Assembly (NCBI RefSeq): GCF_001307155.1 | Contig: NZ_CP012830.1 | Location: forward strand, 4,958,501-5,022,500 | Direction of reading: 5' to 3' | DNA length: 64,000 nt | Source of the DNA: Pseudomonas fluorescens | Lineage (GTDB): Bacteria; Pseudomonadota; Gammaproteobacteria; Pseudomonadales; Pseudomonadaceae | In this document: positions 27,169-35,600 of the stretch, piece after piece | How the letters are laid out: every line of letters starts with the position of its first letter | Position numbering within the stretch: position 1 is the first letter of the stretch | The notes under the pieces: generated by a model | Databases searched by the model: none | Seen by the model: only the letters and a program-made list of their open reading frames with translations | What the model was told of the DNA's origin: nothing | Program-made: the position numbers and the translations under genes

Positions 27169-27463
27169 GTGACTTATCTGATCCAGCAAACCAAGTATTT
27201 TGCTCATTGGCTTGTATCTGTGTGTGATATACGCGCAAGCGATTGCCATCGCTCGACGCATTGATCGAGCCACAACGGGCAACCTGGGCGATGTGAAGCC
27301 AGTAGGTGAAGGTGTATCCGAGGTGCGCGTTGATGTCGGGGCTGGATACCGCGTGTATTTCACAATGCGCGGCGGTGTTGTCGTGGTCCTGCTGGCTGGC
27401 GGGGGCAAGTCCACTCAACCTTCCGATATCCGGCAGGCCAAAAGATTGGCAAAGGAGGTTTAA
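27169..27463 (+). pseudogene. HigB-like (RelE superfamily) toxin gene broken by a frameshift
   Basis: From GTG 27169 one frame gives MTYLIQQTKYFAHWLVSVCD and then IRA, the usual beginning of addiction-module killer proteins. It is then lost. The adjacent frame continues from about 27239 with AIAIARRIDRATTGNLGDVK, PVGEGVSEVRVDVGAGYRVY and VVVLLAGGGKSTQPSDI, the usual remainder. The switch lies at about 27235-27239; removing one base or adding two would restore a protein of about 97 aa. The shorter frame from TTG 27200 lacks the real N-terminus. The toxin is therefore probably inactive. Confidence 0.72.
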
Positions 27464-27465
27464 AA

Positions 27466-27756
27466 ATGTCCGATACCCTTATGCCGTTTGATATGGCGGA
27501 GCTCCTGGACACTGACGAAGCGGTCGGTGAATACCTCTCTCAGGTTCTGGCCGAGGGCGACACTGACGAGTTCATCCGTGCAGTTGGATACGTCGCAAAA
27601 GCGCGCGGCATGGCCCAGATTGCGAATGACTCAGGCCTTGGCCGGGCGAGCTTGTACAAAGCATTTTCGCCAGGCGCCAAGCCACGCTTCGACACGGTGA
27701 TTAAAGTGATGCGTGCGATGGGCATTGAGCTCCACGCCACCGTTGGGCGTGCTTGA
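27466..27756 (+). CDS. HigA-like addiction module antitoxin
   Basis: A 96-aa protein with a C-terminal HTH (RGMAQIANDSGLGRASLYKA, then FDTVIKVMRAMGIELHA), the form of the putative addiction-module antidote family that pairs with HigB/Gp49-type toxins. AAAGGAGG precedes the ATG, and it begins 2 bases after the toxin stop. Toxin before antitoxin is the normal order for this family. It likely binds the shared promoter. It appears intact although its toxin partner is frameshifted. Confidence 0.9.
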   Translation: MSDTLMPFDMAELLDTDEAVGEYLSQVLAEGDTDEFIRAVGYVAKARGMAQIANDSGLGRASLYKAFSPGAKPRFDTVIKVMRAMGIELHATVGRA

Positions 27757-27770
27757 AATCCTTGAACAAC

Positions 27771-28002
27771 AAGCCCGCCAATGGCGCAATGCTGTTCACT
27801 TAAGCCGATGTTTCAGGCACAACCGCAGTTGTGGCGAGGGAGCTTGCTCCCGCTGGGGCGCGAAGCGGCCCTGAATTGATGCTGGGCGCGGCGCCTGAAT
27901 TGGCCTGCTACGCAGTCCAGCGGGAGCAAGCTCCCTCGCCACAGATACTTCTCAGGCCTCCAGACTTCCTTAAGTGAACAGCATTGCGCCATTGGCGGGC
28001 TT
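27771..28002. repeat. Perfect 34-bp inverted repeat enclosing a REP pair
   Basis: The arm at 27771-27804 is exactly mirrored at 27969-28002. Between the arms lie 164 bases that contain an independent REP pair (27830-27943). Both arms end at a CTTAAG. The element fills the gap between two convergent genes. No target-site duplication is seen at the outer ends. Confidence 0.9.
27830..27943. repeat. REP pair, family B, nested in the larger inverted repeat
   Basis: TGTGGCGAGGGAGCTTGCTC begins the 27-bp left arm at 27830-27856, exactly mirrored at 27917-27943. The loop contains GGGGCGCGAAGCGG, a motif shared with the repeat at 51476-51623. Confidence 0.9.
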
Positions 28003-28019
28003 ACTGTCAAAGGCATTCG

Positions 28020-29978
28020 TCAAAACGCAAAACACGAACAGCCAAACGCGCCCCAGAATCCCTGGACGTCGCTGACGGGTGCGTTCGACAAGCGCGCCCG
28101 CTCATGGCTGTGGGCATGCACTGCGCAGGTGCCTGCGCATTGATGCATCTGGGCGGTGAGCGGTGCCAAGGGTTTCCAGTGCCCCGGCACGTTCACCACC
28201 GGTGACCAGTCGGGCATGACCGGCAAACGCGGTGGGCCGAGTTTTTCGAATTCGAGGCTGCCGTACACCACCTTGCCGTCGACCACGGTCAGCACCGATT
28301 CAATCCATTTGATCGCTTCGTCGTCGACGCTGAAGTAGTCGGCAGACAACGCCACCAGATCGGCCAGTTGCCCGACCTTGATCTGACCTTTTGAGCCTTG
28401 CTCGGAGGAGAACCAGGCACTGCCATGGGTGTAGAGTTCCAGCGCCGTGTCGCGGCTCAGGCCTTGCGGGTACAACTCCAGGCCGCCGACGGTGCGGCCG
28501 CTGACCAGCCAGTAGAGCGACGTCCATGGGTTGTAGCTGGAAACCCGCGTGGCGTCGGTGCCGGCACCGACCGGGATGCCTTCGGCGAGCATGCGCTGGA
28601 TCGGTGGGGTGTGCTCGGCAGCCTTGGCGCCGTAACGGTCGACAAAATACTCACCCTGAAAGGCCATGCGGTCCTGAATCGCAACGCCGCCGCCCAGTGC
28701 ACGAACCCGCTCGATGTTCTGCGGGGTGATGGTTTCGGCGTGATCGAAGAACCACGGCAGCCCGTCGAACGGGATATCGCGGTTGACCTTTTCGAAGACG
28801 TCGAGCATTCGGCTTATCGATTCGTTGTAGGTGGCGTGCAGGCGAAATGGCCAGCGCTGCTCCACCAGATGGCGCACCACCGGTTCCAGTTCCTGCTCCA
28901 TGGTTTGCGGCAGATCGGGGCGTGGTTCGAGGAAGTCTTCAAAGTCGGCGGCGGAGAACACCAGCATTTCGCCAGCGCCGTTGTGCCGCAGGAAATCGTC
29001 ACCCTGGCCGTAGCGCGAGGTGCTGGTCCAGTTCTTGAAGTCGGTCAGCTCTTCCTTGGGTTTTTGGGTGAACAGGTTGTAGGCGATGCGCACGCTCAGT
29101 TGCCGGTCTTTCGCCAACTGCTGGATGACCTGATAGTCGTCAGGGTAATTCTGAAAGCCGCCACCGGCATCGATGGCGCTGGTGACACCGAGGCGATTGA
29201 GTTCGCGCATGAACTGCCGGGTCGAGTTGACCTGATAGTCCAGCGGCAACTTCGGCCCCTTGGCCAGCGTCGAGTAGAGAATCATCGCATTCGGGCGGGC
29301 GATCAGCATGCCCGTAGGGTCACCATTGGCATCGTGCTGGATTTCGCCACCCGGCGGGTTCGGGGTCTTGCGGTCATAGCCCACCACTTTCAGCGCCGCG
29401 CGGTTGAGCAGGGCGCGGTCATACAGGTGCAGGACGAACACCGGGGTGTCAGGTGCAGCCTTGTTCAGCTCTTCAATCGTCGGCAGACGCTTTTCGGCGA
29501 ACTGAAACTCGGTCCAGCCGCCGACCACGCGCACCCATTGCGGTGCCGGCGTGCGGTCGGCCTGATCCTTGAGCAGGCGCAAGGCGTCGACCAATGACGG
29601 CACGCCTTCCCAGCGCAGTTCGAGGTTGTAGTTCAGGCCACCACGGATCAGGTGCAGGTGCGAGTCGTTGAGGCCAGGGATCACCGTACGTTTTTGCAGG
29701 TCGATGACTTGCGTGCTGGCGCCGCGCAGGGGCATGACGTCCGTATCATTGCCGACGGTAATAAACCGCCCGTCCTTGATGGCGACCGCGCTCGCAAGGG
29801 GTTTATCCCGGTCGACCGTGTGCATGCGACCGTTGAACAGGATGAGATCGGCTGGGGAGTTGGTCATGCTGGTGCTCTGCGCAAATAGAGGACTGGTCCA
29901 GGCGCTGACGGTGCCTGCCGAAAGGCCTTGCAGTACGCGGCGGTGGTTGAAATCGTCGTGTTCATCAGGTGGGTTCAT
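28020..29978 (-). CDS. Secreted amidohydrolase, YtcJ-like (second copy)
   Basis: A 652-aa metal-dependent hydrolase. The N-terminus HRRVLQGLSAGTVSAWTSPL, then FAQS, looks like a Tat-type signal with an imperfect twin-arginine motif. VIPGLNDSHLHLIRGGLNYN carries the HxH metal site, FDHAETITPQN and VGAGTDATRVSSYNPWTSLY are later landmarks. Pseudomonads have several such periplasmic amidohydrolases of unknown substrate. The last 60 residues (HQCAGTCAVHAHSHERARLS) are Cys/His-rich and could be a further metal site or a read-on tail. Start 29978 follows GGAGAA. Confidence 0.86.
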   Translation of the reverse strand: MNPPDEHDDFNHRRVLQGLSAGTVSAWTSPLFAQSTSMTNSPADLILFNGRMHTVDRDKPLASAVAIKDGRFITVGNDTDVMPLRGASTQVIDLQKRTVIPGLNDSHLHLIRGGLNYNLELRWEGVPSLVDALRLLKDQADRTPAPQWVRVVGGWTEFQFAEKRLPTIEELNKAAPDTPVFVLHLYDRALLNRAALKVVGYDRKTPNPPGGEIQHDANGDPTGMLIARPNAMILYSTLAKGPKLPLDYQVNSTRQFMRELNRLGVTSAIDAGGGFQNYPDDYQVIQQLAKDRQLSVRIAYNLFTQKPKEELTDFKNWTSTSRYGQGDDFLRHNGAGEMLVFSAADFEDFLEPRPDLPQTMEQELEPVVRHLVEQRWPFRLHATYNESISRMLDVFEKVNRDIPFDGLPWFFDHAETITPQNIERVRALGGGVAIQDRMAFQGEYFVDRYGAKAAEHTPPIQRMLAEGIPVGAGTDATRVSSYNPWTSLYWLVSGRTVGGLELYPQGLSRDTALELYTHGSAWFSSEQGSKGQIKVGQLADLVALSADYFSVDDEAIKWIESVLTVVDGKVVYGSLEFEKLGPPRLPVMPDWSPVVNVPGHWKPLAPLTAQMHQCAGTCAVHAHSHERARLSNAPVSDVQGFWGAFGCSCFAF

Positions 29979-30108
29979 GGCGCCGTTCTCCGCAGGTGTT
30001 CGGTCGAGCGAGCAGCCGAATGTGCGAGCCATACGGCCAGCAAAGAATATAGACGGCAAATCCGCAGTCGATGTGTCGGGCGGGCACATTTACGACCGGC
30101 AGAAACGA

Positions 30109-30135
30109 CGAATCCCGCCATAAGGGCGGGATTCG
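30109..30135 (-). terminator. Hairpin after the SCP2 gene
   Basis: CGAATCCCGCC and GGCGGGATTCG form an 11-bp stem with a short loop, 40 bases past the SCP2 stop on the minus strand. The T tract is weak. Confidence 0.65.
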
Positions 30136-30174
30136 TAGGCAGCCAGAGGGCTCCCGAGGCTGGGAGCCGTCGTC

Positions 30175-30489
30175 TTAGCTTGGGAACAGCTCGGACAGTT
30201 TCATGGCCAGCATCATGTCGCCTTCAGCGCGCAGTTTGCCGCCCATGAATGCCTGCATGCCGTCGGTCGAACCGTCGACGATGCCTTCCAGGGTTTCGCC
30301 GTCCATGACCAGAGTCACTTGAGCGTCCGGGTTCTCGCCTTCTTTCAGCTCGCACGTGCTGTCTTTAACGATCAGCGAGAAGTTCTTGGTGTCGTCGATG
30401 CGGAAACCGAAAACCAGGTCCAGACCGGCAGCAGCGGCTGGGTTGAACTTGGCTTTCATGGCTTGTACGGCGTCAGCTACGGAGGTCAT
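30175..30489 (-). CDS. SCP2 sterol-binding domain protein
   Basis: A 104-aa single-domain protein of the SCP2 fold, with FGFRIDDTKNFSLIVKDSTC in the first sheet and MDGETLEGIVDGSTDGMQAF, then MGGKLRAEGDMMLAMKLSEL, the characteristic family ending. It should bind lipid or fatty acyl chains. AAGGATCGAACC precedes ATG 30489. It is downstream of the histidine phosphatase gene on the same strand with a 50-base gap and may be cotranscribed. Confidence 0.93.
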   Translation of the reverse strand: MTSVADAVQAMKAKFNPAAAAGLDLVFGFRIDDTKNFSLIVKDSTCELKEGENPDAQVTLVMDGETLEGIVDGSTDGMQAFMGGKLRAEGDMMLAMKLSELFPS

Positions 30490-30539
30490 GGTTCGATCCT
30501 TTTATGAAGTGTTACAGCAAGGGTCACAGTGATCCGGAC

Positions 30540-31250
30540 TCAACGGAAAGTGATGAGTTCCGGGGCCTTCAGCAGTTGCAAATGTGCATGACTGTTGAAG
30601 GAAGCCAGTGTCACCTCGCGACCACGGAACTTCAGTTGGTTGAGCGAGGTGTTAACGATTTGCCAATTCAGCTCAAAGGCCTGCCTGGCCGGCATTTGAG
30701 TAATCAGGTGGAGCAGGGCAGTGATGGTCCCGCCGGAGGTGAACACGGCGATTTTCTGGGTGTTGTCGGCCTGTTCGAGAATACGCTGCAAACCGGCCTG
30801 GACCCGCTCGACGAAGCCTGGCCAGCTTTCCAGCCCCGGTGGGTCGTAAGTACCGGCCAGCCAACGCTCGATGATCAAGGCAAAGATTCGCTGAAACTCG
30901 CCGCGATTCTGCGCGGCATTGCGCAGAATATTCAGGGCTTCGGGTTCTTCGGGCAGCAGGTCTGGAATCAGCGCGCGAATCACCGCGTCGGCGTCGAACT
31001 CGTTGAAAGCCGAATCGATTTCCAGCGGCGGCACTGGCAGGCCGACAGCGCCGAATTGTGCCAGGGCACTGCTGGCGGTGTGTTGCTGGCGGCGCAGGTT
31101 GCCCGACAGGCAGCGATCGAAACTCAATCCCAGTTCAGCCAGGTGACTGCCGAGAATTTCTGCCTGGCGAATACCGGTTGGCGACAGCACGTCGTAGTCG
31201 TCTGCACCGAAAGAGGCCTGGCCATGTCGAATCAAATAGATGCTGCCCAC
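30540..31250 (-). CDS. Histidine phosphatase family protein
   Basis: A 236-aa protein of the phosphoglycerate-mutase superfamily, with the first catalytic motif LIRHGQASFG at its N-terminus. The second catalytic histidine, normally in a V(S/A)HGG motif, is replaced here by VFTSGGTITALL, so Ser stands in its place. The start is GTG 31250 (VGSIYLIRHG), because the motif begins at residue 6 and the longer frame is not family-like; no strong ribosome binding site is seen. The substrate is unknown. Confidence 0.85.
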   Translation of the reverse strand: MGSIYLIRHGQASFGADDYDVLSPTGIRQAEILGSHLAELGLSFDRCLSGNLRRQQHTASSALAQFGAVGLPVPPLEIDSAFNEFDADAVIRALIPDLLPEEPEALNILRNAAQNRGEFQRIFALIIERWLAGTYDPPGLESWPGFVERVQAGLQRILEQADNTQKIAVFTSGGTITALLHLITQMPARQAFELNWQIVNTSLNQLKFRGREVTLASFNSHAHLQLLKAPELITFR

Positions 31251-31455
31251 GTCCGCGTCATCCGGGTACGTTGAAGGTTTTGCGAGGTTATGAGGATGGC
31301 GATGAGCTGTCAATGAAAAAACATACGCTTGTTTGAAATGCTCGTTGGAGGCCTGTCACAGAAGGTTTCACGACTGGTCGCAACGCGGCTGCATGGGTAT
31401 GCTGAAGGTATACGCGTCCGCGTGTTCTGCGGCGCACTGTCGTTAAGGAGTCAAT

Positions 31456-32478
31456 GTGGATTTTCTTGCCGAGTACGCAAGTTTTCTGGCTAAAACCGTT
31501 ACCCTGGTGATCGCTATTCTGGTGGTCCTGGCCAGCTTCGCGGCGTTGCGCAGCAAAGGCCGGCGCAAGTTCACGGGCCAGTTGCAGGTCAGTAAACTCA
31601 ATGATTTCTACAAGGAACTGCGTGAGCGCCTGGAGCAGACACTGCTCGACAAGGACCAGCTCAAGGCCTTGCGTAAATCCGAAGCCAAGTCCGAGAAAAA
31701 ACAGAAGAAAAAGCCGGAGGCCAAACCGCGGGTGTTCGTGCTGGATTTCGATGGTGACATCAGGGCTTCAGCGACTGAAAGCCTGCGCCATGAAATTACC
31801 GCGTTGTTGTCCCTGGCCACGCCAAAGGACGAAGTCGTGCTGCGCCTGGAAAGCGGCGGTGGCATGGTTCACAGCTACGGTCTGGCGTCCTCGCAACTGG
31901 CGCGCATTCGTCAGGCCGGTGTGCCATTGACCGTGTGTATCGACAAGGTCGCGGCCAGCGGCGGTTACATGATGGCGTGCATCGGCGAGAAGATCATCAG
32001 TGCGCCGTTTGCCATTCTGGGTTCGATCGGGGTGGTGGCACAGTTGCCTAACGTCAATCGCCTGCTGAAAAAGCACGACATCGACTTTGAAGTCCTGACG
32101 GCGGGTGAGTACAAGCGCACGCTGACAGTGTTTGGCGAAAACACCGAGAAGGGCCGGGAGAAGTTCCAGGAAGACCTGGATGTGACTCACGAACTGTTCA
32201 AGAACTTCGTCTCACGCTACCGGCCGCAACTGGCCATCAATGAAGTGGCCACCGGTGAAGTCTGGCTGGGTGTTGCCGCACTCGAAAAACGACTGGTCGA
32301 TGAGCTGAAAACCAGTGATGAATACCTCGCCGAACGGGCCAAGGGCGCAGAGCTGTTTCACCTGCATTATGCCGAACGCAAGAGCCTGCAAGAACGCGTC
32401 GGCCTGGCGGCCAGCGGTTCGATTGATCGGGTCTTGCTGACGTGGTGGAGCCGTCTCACCCAGCAGCGTTTTTGGTAG
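31456..32478 (+). CDS. sohB: SohB, inner-membrane serine protease (S49 signal peptide peptidase family)
   Basis: A 340-aa protein with one N-terminal membrane helix (FLAKTVTLVIAILVVLASF), a lysine-rich linker (KSEKKQKKKPEAKPR) and the S49 domain. The nucleophile Ser is in VDKVAASGGYMMAC-type sequence (IDKVAASGGYMM) and the general-base Lys in LTAGEYKRTLTVFG. The GTG at 31456 follows AAGGAG. It is likely a quality-control protease. A strong terminator follows. Confidence 0.95.
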   Translation: MDFLAEYASFLAKTVTLVIAILVVLASFAALRSKGRRKFTGQLQVSKLNDFYKELRERLEQTLLDKDQLKALRKSEAKSEKKQKKKPEAKPRVFVLDFDGDIRASATESLRHEITALLSLATPKDEVVLRLESGGGMVHSYGLASSQLARIRQAGVPLTVCIDKVAASGGYMMACIGEKIISAPFAILGSIGVVAQLPNVNRLLKKHDIDFEVLTAGEYKRTLTVFGENTEKGREKFQEDLDVTHELFKNFVSRYRPQLAINEVATGEVWLGVAALEKRLVDELKTSDEYLAERAKGAELFHLHYAERKSLQERVGLAASGSIDRVLLTWWSRLTQQRFW

Positions 32479-32486
32479 GGAACACG

Positions 32487-32513
32487 GGGCCCGCCAATGC
32501 GGGCCCGTTTTTA
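32487..32513 (+). terminator. Rho-independent terminator after sohB
   Basis: GGGCCCGC CAAT GCGGGCCC followed by GTTTTT. Confidence 0.93.
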
Positions 32514-32683
32514 CGGTGTCGAGTGCAATGCTCGACGCTGCTCAGTTTCGAGTGTTTACCCGCCGTATTTCAGGTCTTTTGAGGCCGTCGCGTTTTCCCA
32601 TCGGATTGAGGATATTTCCTGCTTTTTTTGCGGCAGGCGATGCATAAGCTCTTAGCTCCCGAATCAACTGCAAAGGATTGCAA

Positions 32684-35600
32684 ATGATGGCGCTAGAGAG
32701 TCAACACCAGCCTGTCACACGCCGGTTATCTGCTCGGAACAAACAGCCACTGTCGAGCCTTGCACTGGACGCCGTATTGCCTTCGACTCCGACCCAATAT
32801 GCCGCGAAGCTGATCAAGGAACGTTGGGGAGCAGAGTTATTGGCTGCTCGCCTGGTTGACCTCAATTACCATTTTTATGGTTACCCTGCACAACAGAACG
32901 TGCAGCAAGGCCGGGTCAGAAAATCACAAAGCCTGGTACAGGCCCTGTTGTCCAACCATCAGACCGTGGGCGCGGGTCGTTTCGGGGAAACGGGATTCGG
33001 CCTGTACACGCCTCCTGTCGTGGGCCCGGAAGTCCAAATCGTCGAGATCGATGAGTCTATCAATCCAGACGGCGGGTTCCTGGACTATGAGGGCATCTAC
33101 CGCCAGACCAACCCTCAGCTCTACGGTCCGAGCACTCAGCTAAAGCTGCAGCCGGCAGCGTTCAAAAAGTGGGTGTGGGAGCTGGAGTTCAAGGACAAAT
33201 ACACCGCTTATGTGCACGCTGCGTGGCCTTCCGACGAGGTTTGTCTTGCCCCCCAAGGTTATCCGCTGCGCACTTCGGTCAAGACGGCCTTTGTCATGGC
33301 GGCTTATTTGCAACACCGGGAAAACAGCCTGACCCAGGACGGACTCAAACTGGCACTGCAGGTTGCCGGGTTTGATCCGCAGCAAACGTGGGAGCAACTG
33401 ACGGTTGAGCAATTGCAGGCCTGGGCGACGACCGAGTCCTCCATAGAGGCTGCGCGTCTGGTCATTTACCGTTATGTATCGAGCGATATCTGGAGCTTTC
33501 GAGAGAAAACCAGTGAGCGGATTTTGCTTTATATCCCGAGTAACTCTTCTCCGTTCCACGAGTTCGCCGATCAAAAGGCGTTACACAAATGGGTGGTCGA
33601 TGTGGGCCGGGACGTCGCCCGGCGGGATGCTCTGGCAGCGCATTTTTCCGAAGATGACCGGCAGGACGGCACATTCCACGCGGGCGTGTCGACCGCGTTG
33701 GACGGCATGGCGATTTACCCCAAACAGCATCATTTGAAGAAAGGCCATGGTTTTTTCAACGATGATGGTTACTGGGATCCTGCCGATTACATTCACTTCG
33801 AGGTTGCGACGTCTCCAGCCGATCCCTTCGCGCAGTGGGTGTTGCTGATGAAGCAAGCGGCCCAGTCCAGTATTGAATCGATTCGAGACGATACCCAGGT
33901 CAATCGGGATGATTTGAGTGCGGTGGTTCAGCCCATTGTGCAATGGATCAACAAATTTGGTCCCTTGGCGTTGTTCGTTCCGGGTGGCGAAGGTTTGTTG
34001 GCGCTGGCCGGACTTATCGATGCCGGTTATGGATTGGCTCAGGCGGTTGATGGCAAGACCGCTGAAGAGCGTTCGGCAGGTGTCACGCGTACCGTATTCG
34101 GTTTGCTCAATGCCTTGCCACTGGCCGCGGAAGGGGCAGCCATCAAGGCCGAAGAACATGCCGTCGGCATCGGGTCTGAACCCGGTCCTGCCCCCGCGTT
34201 TATGGACGAACCCTTGTCCGGCGAGTCCTCGCTGGTGGCCGAAAATGTTGCACCTTCCGCCGTTGGCGCTGAACGGGCGCAGCTGATGCGAGGTATTGGG
34301 CCGAGTGTCCAGGCATTCAGTGATGAGGTTCTGGCCCAGATAGCTCATGTCAGCCCCGTGGATGATGATGTATTACGCCTGATGCACACCGGGCAGCGGT
34401 CACCGGCTCCGGTGCTGGCGGATACCATCAGTCGTTTCACGCTCGATCAGGATCTGCAGCGTGCCATTGACGCGCTACCCGAAGGCTCTGTGCAGGCCGA
34501 ACAGCTAAAAAGCACGCGAGTCGAACAGTTCAGGCAGCGCTACGACGCGCTACAGCAATCGGATAATGACTGGCTCAGGTTGTTTCGGGATCAATACCCC
34601 GGTTTGCCGAAAAGTGCGGTGGAGCAAATGCTCGACAGGTCGGGAGTGGACATTGCTGCGCCCCACACACTGGCTGACGCCAAGCGAGTGCTCGGGCAGT
34701 TGGGCGGCAAGGCGCAGCAGTACACGCAGAATGTACGTCTGTGCCGCGCCTATGAGGGGCTTTATCTAAAGTCGGTCGAAAACGCCGACAGTGATGTTCT
34801 TGTATTGCAGACGCTGGAACGGCTGCCGGGCTGGTCGCGTGCGACTCGAATCGAGGCGCTCTACGGGCGGGTCGGTACGGCTGACTTTGATCAAGCGCTG
34901 CTCGGGCTTCTGCCGCAAGAACAACGCGCGGCCCTTGGTTTGCGTCCAGGCCATGAATGGCAGGACTTGCAGTTAATAATTCGGGAAAACACCCTGTCGC
35001 GCTCCGAGTTGATGCTGGGGCTACACAGGATCGACTCCGGATTGCCCTTTCAGCGTTTCGGGTTGCACGGCGGTGGATTCCCTGACACCGCGCAGTTCGG
35101 CGAGCTGTCCACAGAAATCATGCGGCTTCAGGTTAAAGAGATTTATCCTGCTTTTACGACTGAGCAGGCGGATGAGTTTCTATTGAATGCAGGTGCCCAG
35201 GCTCAGGCTGATCTTTATCGACTGAGGTTGCAGTCAGAGCAACTACGTTTCGATATCACCGGTTGGATCGAAAACATCACCGATGATATCGAAGAGATGG
35301 ATATAGATATTCTGCTCGCGGGTGATGAGGGCACGGAGGGAATGAGCGACGCCGAGATTAAGGCGGAGAACGACGCGCGCATAGACGAGTGGATGGATAT
35401 TGAACGTGATACCCGATATGAGCTGGCCGAAGACCTGATCGCCATTTGGCAAAAGCGTAGCGGGCCAGAAAGCCGGGTTTATCGGGACGGACAGTTCATC
35501 GGCTTTCACCTGGATATGGACTTCGAGCAGATGCACTACCTCCCGCAGCTCAACGTAAAGTTGAATGACGTAGTCTCTCTCACCATGCCGAATTTCAAGT

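Noticed and set aside
27200..27463. Taking the frame from TTG 27200 as the full toxin
   Set aside because: Its first 13 residues do not fit the family, while the other frame just upstream supplies the right N-terminus; a frameshift explains both.
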